This document shows, in pieces, positions 35,637 to 43,146 of a stretch of DNA of 64,000 nt. How positions within the stretch are numbered: position 1 is the stretch's first letter; every line of letters begins with the position of its first letter. The translations under genes and the position numbers were made by a program. The stretch spans positions 186,001 through 250,000 of the forward strand of contig CAKZPV010000033.1 in assembly GCA_937139405.1 (NCBI GenBank), in the 5' to 3' direction. Source of the stretch: an uncultured Nitrospirota bacterium. Lineage in GTDB: Bacteria; Nitrospirota; Nitrospiria; Nitrospirales; UBA8639. The notes under the pieces were generated by a model, which did not search any database, was not told the origin of the DNA, and was given only the letters and a program-made list of their open reading frames with translations.

Positions 35637-36398
35637 ATGGATATTTTATCAGTACTAGGAATAATTATCGCTCTTGGGGCGATTGTGGGTGGACAACATT
35701 TAGAAGGTGGTCATCTCAGTTCAATTCTACAATTTACTGCGTTTCTAATTGTTTTTGGAGGAACAATAGGGGCCGTGATGCTCCAGTTTCCGCTTTCTAT
35801 TTTTATGAAAGCCTTGGGTAGTGCGGGAATGGTTTTTGGCAATGTGTCTGTTGATATGAAAGGTGTGATTACTCAGGTTGTGGAGTTATCCAATGTGAGT
35901 CGCAAACAGGGGCTTTTGGCATTAGAAGGACAGATGAAGAATATTGCCGATCCTTTTATGGCGAAAGGAGTCCAACTTGTGGTGGATGGTACGGAGCCAC
36001 CTAAAATCCGTGAAATTCTTGAAGTAGAAGTGAGCGTGATTGAAGATGAATATACGTCCTATGCAAAAGTTTATGAGGCGTTTGGTGGCTATGCCCCATG
36101 TGTGGGGATCATCGGTGCAGTGTTGGGCTTGATTCATGTGATGGAAAACCTTGCTGATCCGTCAGCCTTAGGCGGTGGAATTGCTGTTGCATTTGTGGCG
36201 ACCATTTATGGGGTGGGAATGGCAAATCTGTTATTTCTGCCAATGGGGAGTAAAATTAAAATAAAAGCCAAAGATATCATTGCCGGGAAGCTGATGGTTG
36301 TTGAAGGGCTGATGAGCGTGGCGCAAGGAGAGAACCCACGAATGATTGAAGAAAAACTGAGTGGATTTTTACCAAGTTCTGAGAGAAAAAAGAAGTAA
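35637..36398 (+). CDS. motA: Flagellar stator protein MotA
   Basis: 253 aa inner-membrane stator subunit. Hydrophobic segments at about 1-20, 30-55, 150-172 and 185-208 give four helices, with the large cytoplasmic loop between helices 2 and 3. The family segment ILEVEVSVIEDEY...YAPCVGIIGAVLGLIHVM is clear. The sequence resembles the PomA/MotA group with a short 2-3 loop; whether it conducts protons or sodium cannot be read reliably. It pairs with motB 38 bp downstream. Confidence 0.94.
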   Translation: MDILSVLGIIIALGAIVGGQHLEGGHLSSILQFTAFLIVFGGTIGAVMLQFPLSIFMKALGSAGMVFGNVSVDMKGVITQVVELSNVSRKQGLLALEGQMKNIADPFMAKGVQLVVDGTEPPKIREILEVEVSVIEDEYTSYAKVYEAFGGYAPCVGIIGAVLGLIHVMENLADPSALGGGIAVAFVATIYGVGMANLLFLPMGSKIKIKAKDIIAGKLMVVEGLMSVAQGENPRMIEEKLSGFLPSSERKKK

Positions 36399-36436
36399 AG
36401 AGGCTTTTATCGTTGCTGTGGTAATCGAGTTGTTAT

Positions 36437-37177
36437 ATGAAGAAAAAGCATGAAGAACATGAAAATATGGAACGGTGGTTGGTTTCGTATGCCGACTTCA
36501 TTACTCTTCTGTTTGCCTTCTTTGTGGTGATGTATTCAGTATCCTCGGTTAATGAGGGAAAATATCGTGTGTTAAGTGATTCCCTCTCCAGTTCATTTTC
36601 AAAAACAAAAGCTATCGGTGATCTTTCTATGATGAATCTGCCGATTTCGAAAAAACAGCAGATTGTGGTGAAAGATCGTCCAAAATCTCAAGACAACGCT
36701 CGATCCTACCTGAAAGTAGCCAACGCGATTGCAACGGCTAAAGTTCCGAAAGGTGTAAAAGTTACATCAACCGAACGAGGACTCAGCATTCAGATTGCTG
36801 ATGATACTCTCTTTGGTAGCGGGAATTCGGTGATTACTCCTCAGATGAAAGAATTTCTTGATTTGATTACCGGATTGGTCAGAGATCTTCCTAATTCGAT
36901 TGCAGTCGAAGGCCATACGGACAATCAACCTATCAGAACGGCTGAATTCCCATCCAATTGGGATCTCTCTACTGGCCGGGCAAATGCGATAATTCGGTAT
37001 TTCACTGAACATCATCAATTGAGAGCGGATCGTTTTTCCTCAGCGGGCTTTGCGGGTACTCGCCCCATTGAGTCGAATTCCACAGTGGAAGGACAATCCG
37101 CGAATCGTCGCGTGGAGTTGATCGTCTTGCGTGACACCAACCCTCGTGCTTCTGAATCTCATCCCTTTCTCCCTTGA
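36437..37177 (+). CDS. motB: Flagellar stator protein MotB
   Basis: 246 aa. A short cytoplasmic N-terminus leads to a single membrane helix containing the ion-conducting Asp at position 20 (SYADFITLLFAFFVVMYS). A plug/linker region and a C-terminal OmpA-like peptidoglycan-binding domain (about 120-235) with VEGHTDNQPIR and the SAGFAGTRPI segment follow. It forms the stator with MotA. Length is slightly short for the family but complete. Confidence 0.94.
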   Translation: MKKKHEEHENMERWLVSYADFITLLFAFFVVMYSVSSVNEGKYRVLSDSLSSSFSKTKAIGDLSMMNLPISKKQQIVVKDRPKSQDNARSYLKVANAIATAKVPKGVKVTSTERGLSIQIADDTLFGSGNSVITPQMKEFLDLITGLVRDLPNSIAVEGHTDNQPIRTAEFPSNWDLSTGRANAIIRYFTEHHQLRADRFSSAGFAGTRPIESNSTVEGQSANRRVELIVLRDTNPRASESHPFLP

Positions 37178-37500
37178 GAAATTAAGAAGAGAGGGAAAAA
37201 GCAGAGAGCTACGAATTTTTCGTCCTGTCTTGTGCCTTTCCTGTTTCTCACGCCTTTCTTTTCACTTTTTTGGTCACTCGAGTAGGCAGCTTTCTGCACA
37301 TAGGGAAAGTTCTGCCGATAGTCTTTTAGAGAGTATCGAAAAATTCTTTCTCCTTCTCAGTTCAGTAATCACCATACGTTAGGCAAAAAGTGCCAAACAA
37401 TTCTCTCGTTTTTCCCATTTGTACAAAGAATCTAGTACGAATATTCCTATGAGGCCACTCATGCGATTGCGCAATAGAGCTAACTTCCTTGAAGAAGCCT
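37178..37500. repeat. Non-coding stretch before flgF with a degraded inverted repeat
   Basis: From the motB stop to the sigma-54 promoter (about 320 bp) no gene is visible. The first 90 bp show a purine-rich arm (GAAGAGAGGGAAAAAGC) and a pyrimidine-rich arm (CCTTTCCTGTTTCTCACGCC), a decayed member of the intergenic element family. The remainder is AT-rich with no repeat. GCCGATAG at 37314 resembles a sigma-28 -10 box, but no -35 partner is present. Confidence 0.4.
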
Positions 37501-37516
37501 TGGCACATGCGTTGCA
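37501..37516 (+). promoter_or_regulatory. Sigma-54 (RpoN) promoter for the flgF operon
   Basis: TGGCAC, five bases, then TTGCA: a full match to the RpoN -24/-12 consensus, including the invariant GG and GC ten bases apart. It lies 34 bp upstream of the flgF start codon, giving a predicted transcript start near 37526-37530 and a short leader with an AAGGAGG ribosome site. An enhancer-binding activator (FleQ/FlrC type) would be required; none is in the window. Confidence 0.85.
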
Positions 37517-37549
37517 CAAATCGAATTGAACGCATGGAAGGAGGCAACT

Positions 37550-38269
37550 ATGAATCGTGGTATCTATCCACCCCTCGCAGGGGCTCTGGCTCTTGAACGT
37601 CGATTGGAGGTCCTCTCGCATAATATCGGAAATTTACAGACGACTGGGTTCAAGAAGGATAAGCCAATTTTTGGCACTGTTCTTGGTCAAGTCTCTGGTC
37701 CTTCCGTAGCGGGCATAGATTTATTTCCTGTCATTGATGGATTGCCCTCAGATCGCTCCCAAGGTGTTCTAGCTCATACGGGAGCCCCTTTAGATGTGGC
37801 ATTACAAGGGGAAGGGTTTTTAGTGGCTGAAACTTCAGAAGGACTTCGTTACTATCGTGGCGGAAAACTCCATCGCAACGCCAATGGGAATTTACTCACC
37901 CATAATGGAGATCCTTTGCTAGGAAAAAAAGGCCCGATTAAAGTTCCGCCAGGAGAAATTGTCATTGATAATCGAGGAAATGTCAGTGTGAATAATGTTG
38001 ATGTTGGGGGATTGCGACTTGATCAAATTCCGGAGGGGAAAACCACTGAGAAAGTTGGCGATTTATATTGGACGGTTCCCTTAAAACCAACCCCAGCGAG
38101 TGGGACCATGGTGCATCAAGGCATGTTGGAAAAATCCAATGTGAATCCTTCGTTGGATATGGTGGAACTGATTAAAGTCACTCGGGAATATGAACAAATG
38201 CAAAAAGCCATTCAAGCGATGGATGAAATGGCAAGTCAAGCCATTCAAGCTGGTCGAGTCCAAGGATAA
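37550..38269 (+). CDS. flgF: Proximal rod protein FlgF
   Basis: 239 aa from ATG 37550 (AAGGAGG 5 nt upstream); an earlier in-frame TTG at 37526 lies at the predicted transcript start. Flagellar basal-body rod family: the N-terminal heptad segment LEVLSHNIGNLQTTGFKKD and C-terminal KSNVNPSLDMVELIKVTREYE are typical. A short central domain separates them. Its length and lack of the FlgG-specific region fit FlgF. First gene of the flgFGAHIJ series, directly behind the sigma-54 promoter. Confidence 0.88.
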   Translation: MNRGIYPPLAGALALERRLEVLSHNIGNLQTTGFKKDKPIFGTVLGQVSGPSVAGIDLFPVIDGLPSDRSQGVLAHTGAPLDVALQGEGFLVAETSEGLRYYRGGKLHRNANGNLLTHNGDPLLGKKGPIKVPPGEIVIDNRGNVSVNNVDVGGLRLDQIPEGKTTEKVGDLYWTVPLKPTPASGTMVHQGMLEKSNVNPSLDMVELIKVTREYEQMQKAIQAMDEMASQAIQAGRVQG

Positions 38270-38361
38270 GTTGTGAAAAGTCGGACGTAAAAAGTAAGGA
38301 CTGAACAGACGGAACGTAGGCGAAGAGGAACGAGAGATTTGGGGCTACGACTAAGGAGATT
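38266..38361. repeat. Left-arm-only heptamer element between flgF and flgG
   Basis: A purine-rich run starts with GTGAAA and proceeds in 7-nt steps (AGTCGGA, CGTAAAA and further) to about 38330. There is no convincing pyrimidine-rich partner arm. It shows the heptamer array exists without the inverted half. Confidence 0.5.
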
Positions 38362-38390
38362 GTTGTGAAAATAAATAGAGAGGGTTACTT

Positions 38391-39182
38391 ATGATTCGAG
38401 CGATGCAGACGGCTTCCACGGGTATGTTTGCCCAACAACTCAATATTGACACCATTGCTCATAACTTGGCTAACGTGAATACCACGGGGTTTAAGCGTAG
38501 TCGCGCAGAATTTGCGGACTTGTTGTACCAAGCTTCGCGGGTGCCTGGAGCGAGCGCTTCAAATGTTGGAGTGTTTCCGGTGGGGATACAAGTGGGACTC
38601 GGTGTTCGGCCTGTGACTGTGTCAAAAGAATATGTGCAAGGAAGTTTAAAACAAACATTCAATGAATTGGATATTGGCATTGATGGGGCGGGATTTTTTC
38701 AAGTGCAACGTCCAGATGGTACGACCATGTATACCCGAGCCGGATCTTTTAAAAGTGATAGTACAGGTAATGTGGTGACTGGCGATGGGGATCTCATTGT
38801 TCCAAATATCACGATTCCTGATGGAACGTTGACATTGAATATTGGGCAAGATGGTACGGTCTCGGCTCTACAGGCTGGTGCGACTCAAGCTACCCAAGTG
38901 GGACAAATACAACTCGTGCGATTTAATAACCCTTCTGGATTGATTGCACAAGGAAATAATTTGTTTACAGAGAGTACGGCTTCTGGCCCGGCCCAACAAG
39001 GGACCCCAGGCTTTTCCTCAGGATTTGGTTTGATTCAGCAAGGGTTTCTAGAAACTTCGAATGTGAATATCGCTGATGAAATGGTGAATATGATAGTGGC
39101 GCAACGTGCCTATGAGCTGAATGCGAAAGCCATCCAAGCCTCGGATGACATGATGCAAGTGGCGAATACGTTGAGACGGTAA
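38391..39182 (+). CDS. flgG: Distal rod protein FlgG
   Basis: 263 aa, standard length. N-terminal signature AMQTASTGMFAQQLNIDTIAHNLANVNTTGFKRSRAEF region (first 45 residues), FlgG-specific FFQVQRPDGTTMYTRAGSF, and C-terminal LETSNVNIADEMVNMIVAQRAYELN. It forms the distal rod. flgA follows 3 bp downstream, so the genes are co-transcribed. Confidence 0.96.
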   Translation: MIRAMQTASTGMFAQQLNIDTIAHNLANVNTTGFKRSRAEFADLLYQASRVPGASASNVGVFPVGIQVGLGVRPVTVSKEYVQGSLKQTFNELDIGIDGAGFFQVQRPDGTTMYTRAGSFKSDSTGNVVTGDGDLIVPNITIPDGTLTLNIGQDGTVSALQAGATQATQVGQIQLVRFNNPSGLIAQGNNLFTESTASGPAQQGTPGFSSGFGLIQQGFLETSNVNIADEMVNMIVAQRAYELNAKAIQASDDMMQVANTLRR

Positions 39183-39185
39183 ACG

Positions 39186-39929
39186 ATGAGAATCCTGTTC
39201 TTCATAGGAGTGATGTTCCTCGGTGGAGGGTGGTGGCCAGACGTAGAAAGCGCTCTGGCCACCAAACGTCAATCGGATCGTGCAGGGCAACAGTCTATTC
39301 ACGCCCAAGATTTTGAGAAGGTTATTTATTCCATATTCACTCGCCAGTATGGTCGGCCTCACCATCGTGTGAGCGTGCGAATCTTATTTCCTAAAAAACC
39401 ATTGGCTGTTTCAGCAGGAAAAGTTGGTCTAGAGGTTGAACCATTAGTTGGTGGAGCTCGGACGGGTCGTCGATCTTTTCGTGTCGGACTATTTATTAAT
39501 GGGCAATTCCAAAAGACTATTAATGTTGTGGGAGATGTGAAGGCACAGGCTATCGTGGCGACACCTGTACGATGGATCAAGTCGAAAGAAATCATTGAGA
39601 AAGAAGATCTCACGTTCATGACGGTAGATGTGCCATCACTCACGCATGATTTTACTCTTCAGCAAGATGAGGTGATTGGGAAACGAGTGATTCGATCTCT
39701 TTCTCCGAGACAGCCTATTAGGAAAATCATGTTAGACGATCCTCCCCTTGTCCATAAAGGGGATCGTGTCATGATTGAAGTTCGCCAAGGAGGTCTGTTG
39801 GTCCAGGCTGTCGGTTTGGCCAAGGCCGAAGGGAAATCAGGGGACACGATTCTAGTTAAAAATAAAAATTCAGGCCGGGAGGTGCTTGCTACGGTTCTGA
39901 GCCCTGGCCTGGTCGAGGTGAGCTTTTGA
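39186..39929 (+). CDS. flgA: P-ring assembly chaperone FlgA
   Basis: 247 aa with an N-terminal signal peptide (MRILFFIGVMFLGGG..., cleavage near residue 25). The C-terminal SAF/ChapFlgA domain is at about 110-245: VRWIKSKEIIEKEDL, RSLSPRQPIRKIM, and the final VKNKNSGREVLATVLSPGLVEV. It helps FlgI assemble into the P ring in the periplasm. It overlaps the flgH start by 4 nt (TTGA), indicating translational coupling. Confidence 0.9.
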   Translation: MRILFFIGVMFLGGGWWPDVESALATKRQSDRAGQQSIHAQDFEKVIYSIFTRQYGRPHHRVSVRILFPKKPLAVSAGKVGLEVEPLVGGARTGRRSFRVGLFINGQFQKTINVVGDVKAQAIVATPVRWIKSKEIIEKEDLTFMTVDVPSLTHDFTLQQDEVIGKRVIRSLSPRQPIRKIMLDDPPLVHKGDRVMIEVRQGGLLVQAVGLAKAEGKSGDTILVKNKNSGREVLATVLSPGLVEVSF

Positions 39930-40630
39930 GTGACATTTTGCGGTTGACATTTTTTCTATTTGGGTGGCTCTTTGCCAGCATCGGAGTGTTGGGATTCACA
40001 GGCTGTGCAAATCTACAAAAAACACAGCCGCACATTGAAACTGAATCTGAAGTTTTTCTGGAACCCGAGGCGAGTTATATGGGTTCCCTTTGGGAGCCTG
40101 ACAATGGTCGGGCGTATATGTTTGAGGATCGGCGAGCGAGTCGTGTTGGGGATATCGTCGTTGTCCAAATTGTGGAGCAACATAGTGGATCTAAGACAGC
40201 CAATACGAAGTCGGATAGGAGTACGACGTTTGGAGCCGGTGCCAGCGGAGGCTTTTTTGACATCAAGGACTTATTAGGAGATTTTCGCAACCTTTTTAAT
40301 GCTGATGTGACTTCGAGCAATGAGTTTGAGGGAGATGGGTCAACCAGCAGAGAGGATAGCTTAACAGGGACGATTGCTGCTCAGGTTGTGGAAGTCTTGC
40401 CCAATGGAGATTTGCGTATTCAAGGAAAACGACGAGTGAAGGTGAATAGTGAAACGCAAACCATGATGATAAAGGGCATCGTACGTCGAATTGATTTAGA
40501 TACACAAAATACCGTCCTGTCATCTGCTGTGGCGAATGCCGACATCTCTTACACGGGCCTAGGAGCTGTGGATGATGTTCAAACGCCAGGGTGGGCGGTT
40601 CGAGTGTTCAACTGGGTCACACCATTTTGA
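39926..40630 (+). CDS. flgH: L-ring lipoprotein FlgH
   Basis: 234 aa from TTG 39926, overlapping the flgA stop, with GAGGTGAG just upstream. A lipoprotein signal with Cys at residue 27 (GFTGCANLQ) is visible. The FlgH domain follows: EDRRASRVGDIVVVQI, GTIAAQVVEVLPNGDLRIQG and IDLDTQNTVLSSAVANADI. It forms the outer-membrane L ring, direct evidence that this is a diderm organism. Confidence 0.94.
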   Translation: MSDILRLTFFLFGWLFASIGVLGFTGCANLQKTQPHIETESEVFLEPEASYMGSLWEPDNGRAYMFEDRRASRVGDIVVVQIVEQHSGSKTANTKSDRSTTFGAGASGGFFDIKDLLGDFRNLFNADVTSSNEFEGDGSTSREDSLTGTIAAQVVEVLPNGDLRIQGKRRVKVNSETQTMMIKGIVRRIDLDTQNTVLSSAVANADISYTGLGAVDDVQTPGWAVRVFNWVTPF

Positions 40631-40672
40631 TCAAGAAGTGAAAAGTGAGAAGTAAAAAGTGAAAAGTTATCA
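40631..40672. repeat. Heptamer array overlapping the flgI start codon
   Basis: AGTGAAA and AGTGAGA type units run without interruption from about 40636 to 40667, in exact 7-nt phase and without a right arm. The GTG start of flgI at 40659 lies inside the third or fourth unit, so the repeat has become part of the gene's initiation region. Confidence 0.65.
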
Positions 40673-41843
40673 TAAAAGGCTCTATGAGTGGTTTTGCTGG
40701 CCCGTTGTCGTATTTCTTGTGTTTTCTTGGGTCTCTCCGTTAGGTCTGGGGTTGGGAAGTCCAACTCCCTCTGAAGCGGCACGGATTAAGGATATCGCCT
40801 CCATTGAGGGGGTTCGAGACAATCAGTTAATTGGCTATGGCTTGATTGTGGGTCTCGATCGAACTGGTGACTCGGTCGTTGGGGGACAATTTACGGCACA
40901 AGCTATCATCTCAATGTTGAATACCATGGGAGTGAATCTCAAAATTGATCCTAATCAATTGCTTACGAAGAATACGGCTTCGGTGATGGTGACAGCCAAA
41001 CTTCCCCCGTTCGCCAGACCTGGGATGAGATTAGACGTCCAAGTGTCCTCGTTAGCCAATGCCAAAAGCTTGAAAGGAGGAACTCTGTTGCTGACACCCC
41101 TAAAAGCGGCCAATCAACAGGTCTATGCGGTTGCCCAAGGTCCTATTTCCACTTCGGGGTTTTCAGCTGGCGGAGGTGGAACTACGACGGTGAAAAACCA
41201 ACAATCCGGTGGCATCATTCCAGGCGGTGCCATTGTGGAGAAGGCTGTGAAGATTGACATGAATAGATGGGACAAATTTTCTTTGACCATGCACCAAGCT
41301 GATTTTACAACGGCTCTGCGCGTCTCGGACGTCATAAATGAACATATGGGAACTGACTTAGCAGCAGCCGTGAGTTCTGGGCAAGTTCAGGTTGCTGTGC
41401 CGGAACGATTTCAAGGGAAAATTGTACAAATGATTGCGGCTGTCGAAAAACTGAATGTGCATGTGGATGTGAGTGCCAAAGTGGTGGTGAATGAACGCAC
41501 CGGAACCATAGTCATGGGTGAACATGTTCGGTTGGCTAGTATGGCTATTTCCCACGGAAATCTGACTATCAAGATTCAAACGGATTTTAATGTCTCTCAG
41601 CCAAATGCTCCGCTGGCCCTGGGGAGAGGAGCGAGTACAGGTGGGAGTACAGTCGTAACTCCAGATATCGAAACTGAGATTGAAGAAGAGGAAAGTCGAG
41701 TGATTCAAGTTGATGGGTCAGTAACGCTCGGGGATTTGGTGAGAGCCTTGAATTCTGTCGGTGTGACCCCGCGCGATTTGGTGGCTGTTCTGACTGCAGC
41801 CAAAGCCGCGGGAGCCTTGCAAGCTGACTTAGAACTGATTTAG
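40659..41843 (+). CDS. flgI: P-ring protein FlgI
   Basis: 394 aa from GTG 40659. Signal peptide to about residue 45 (hydrophobic PVVVFLVFSWVSPLGLGLG), then the mature start ARIKDIASIEGVRDNQLIGYG. FlgI motifs are unmistakable: GLIVGLDRTGDS, LLTKNTASVMVTA, VVVNERTGTIVMG and the end LGDLVRALNSVGVTPRDL. It forms the periplasmic P ring. The ribosome site is poor: the start codon and its upstream region are made of the heptamer repeat, with only AGTGAGAAG available. No downstream in-frame ATG would keep the signal peptide. Confidence 0.94.
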   Translation: MKSYHKRLYEWFCWPVVVFLVFSWVSPLGLGLGSPTPSEAARIKDIASIEGVRDNQLIGYGLIVGLDRTGDSVVGGQFTAQAIISMLNTMGVNLKIDPNQLLTKNTASVMVTAKLPPFARPGMRLDVQVSSLANAKSLKGGTLLLTPLKAANQQVYAVAQGPISTSGFSAGGGGTTTVKNQQSGGIIPGGAIVEKAVKIDMNRWDKFSLTMHQADFTTALRVSDVINEHMGTDLAAAVSSGQVQVAVPERFQGKIVQMIAAVEKLNVHVDVSAKVVVNERTGTIVMGEHVRLASMAISHGNLTIKIQTDFNVSQPNAPLALGRGASTGGSTVVTPDIETEIEEEESRVIQVDGSVTLGDLVRALNSVGVTPRDLVAVLTAAKAAGALQADLELI

Positions 41844-41879
41844 GTGGATTCGTAATTGACTGCGTATAGGAGATAGCAC

Positions 41880-42236
41880 ATGTTGAATGGCATTGGACCA
41901 CTAGAGACTTCTCATGTCACAGGTACTCTAGCCGGAGCAAAAGTAGAACAGTTGGAGCAATTGGGGCGGAGAGGAAATTTGCTGAAAGCTGGTCAAGAAT
42001 TCGAATCGTATTTTGTATCCTATATGTTAAAAGTCATGCGTGAAACGGTTCCCCAAGGAGAATTGACGGCAAATAAGATGGGAGAAATGTTTTATTCCTT
42101 TTATGACCAAGAAATTGGTAAGCGTGCTGCTGAATCAGGAGGAATAGGCCTTTCTGACTACATTTTAGCGGCAGTTGCCCGCAATGAAGATCTGGCTCGT
42201 TCCCCCTCCAATTCATCGACTTCTGTGAAATCTTAA
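41880..42236 (+). CDS. flgJ: Rod-binding protein FlgJ (N-domain only)
   Basis: 118 aa. The rod-binding domain is complete (AGQEFESYFVSYMLKVMRETVP, MGEMFYSFYDQEIGKRAAESGGIGL), but the C-terminal muramidase domain of enterobacterial FlgJ is absent, as in many phyla outside the gamma- and betaproteobacteria. A separate hydrolase must open the peptidoglycan and is not seen here. It is the last gene of the flgF operon before a candidate sigma-28 promoter. Confidence 0.88.
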   Translation: MLNGIGPLETSHVTGTLAGAKVEQLEQLGRRGNLLKAGQEFESYFVSYMLKVMRETVPQGELTANKMGEMFYSFYDQEIGKRAAESGGIGLSDYILAAVARNEDLARSPSNSSTSVKS

Positions 42237-42245
42237 GGCGTTCAG

Positions 42246-42273
42246 TAAAGTTTTATGGTGTTGTCTCCGATAC
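42246..42273 (+). promoter_or_regulatory. Sigma-28 promoter before flgM
   Basis: TAAAGTTT (42246-42253), 12 bases, then TCCGATAC (42266-42273). The -35 box is a perfect match to the extended FliA consensus, and the -10 matches at CCGATA with the spacer one base long. It lies 25 bp before the flgM start; the AAGGAGG ribosome site begins at 42282. Sigma-28 control of flgM-flgN-flgK-flgL is the known pattern for late genes. Confidence 0.6.
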
Positions 42274-42297
42274 ATAAAGATAAGGAGGCATGATGCC

Positions 42298-42612
42298 ATG
42301 ACAATACCGGGCCTTGATCCCAGTGGAGAGCTGGGAAGACTCTTTTTTCAAGTTCAATCCAAATCCAATGATGAGAAAGATGTTCGTCAGACCAAACCGG
42401 TTCCTCAAGGATCTACCGATGCGGTAGATCTGTCTCGATTAGCACAGGAGATTCGCACGCATTCTACGCGTGCAGCGGAACTGCCAGATCTTCGAACAGG
42501 TAAGGTTGAACGTATTCAGCAGGCATTGACACTAGGCGTGGAATTGGCAACGCCAGGGCAGTTGGCTGATGCCATTGCTCGAGAGACCATTCTCAATGCC
42601 TTGGGTTCCTAA
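42298..42612 (+). CDS. flgM: Anti-sigma-28 factor FlgM
   Basis: 104 aa. The C-terminal half carries the FliA-binding helices (DAVDLSRLAQEIRT, LRTGKVERIQQALTLG, ADAIARETILNALG), and the N-terminal half is disordered-looking, as expected for a secreted FlgM. It inhibits FliA (933) until exported through the finished hook. A sigma-28 promoter just upstream gives feedback control. It may also be a target of the STAS partner-switch at 1913-4882 by analogy with HsbA. Confidence 0.9.
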   Translation: MTIPGLDPSGELGRLFFQVQSKSNDEKDVRQTKPVPQGSTDAVDLSRLAQEIRTHSTRAAELPDLRTGKVERIQQALTLGVELATPGQLADAIARETILNALGS

Positions 42613-42641
42613 GGTTCTTAAAAAAAGAGGAAACAGATCGA

Positions 42642-43139
42642 GTGTTACATCGTTCGTATGAAACGTGGGATGGCTTGCTAAGCCTCTTAAGAGAGATGCA
42701 GGAGGTCTTTCAGAAGTTTCTATCTCTTCTGTGTGAAGAGGAACGTCTTTTGTTCGCTATGGATCGGGAAGGAGTCGCCGATATTACCGAGAAGAAAGAA
42801 CACGTTCTCGAAATGATGTGTCGATACGAACAACATGTGATGAGTTTGCTTCAGCATCTTGCCGGGTCTGAAAATCGTGACTCACTTGGAGCATGGTTGA
42901 AGGATGTTCGACGTCCTCAAGCCTTCAAAGCTAATACCATTTTTCATGAATTATTTGGATTGGCTCAAAAGATACAAGCACAGGGTAAAAAGAATGAAGC
43001 ACTCATTCGTCGAACGCAACATGTCGTTCGTGAAGCCGTCAATTTAATTTATACGGGCTTAGGTACCGGTCCGGTCTATCAAGGCTCCGGGGCCTTGCAA
43101 TTTTCGTCGGTCCCTAGTTCGGTCAATCTTCACGGATAA
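42642..43139 (+). CDS. flgN: Flagellar export chaperone FlgN
   Basis: 165 aa, helical throughout, starting at GTG 42642 with GAGG upstream. It follows flgM and precedes flgK, the conserved position of the FlgK/FlgL chaperone FlgN. The FlgN-type pattern is visible: long amphipathic helices with LLREMQEVFQKFLSLLCEEE, then a short charged turn and the helix with TRRTQHVVREAVNLIY-like spacing. The ending SSVPSSVNLHG is flexible. Assignment rests on helical make-up and gene order. Confidence 0.8.
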   Translation: MLHRSYETWDGLLSLLREMQEVFQKFLSLLCEEERLLFAMDREGVADITEKKEHVLEMMCRYEQHVMSLLQHLAGSENRDSLGAWLKDVRRPQAFKANTIFHELFGLAQKIQAQGKKNEALIRRTQHVVREAVNLIYTGLGTGPVYQGSGALQFSSVPSSVNLHG

Positions 43140-43146
43140 GAGAATT

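Noticed and set aside
1713-40672. Heptamer arrays as CRISPR
   Set aside because: Units are 7 nt, degenerate and contiguous without spacers, and no cas genes are present.
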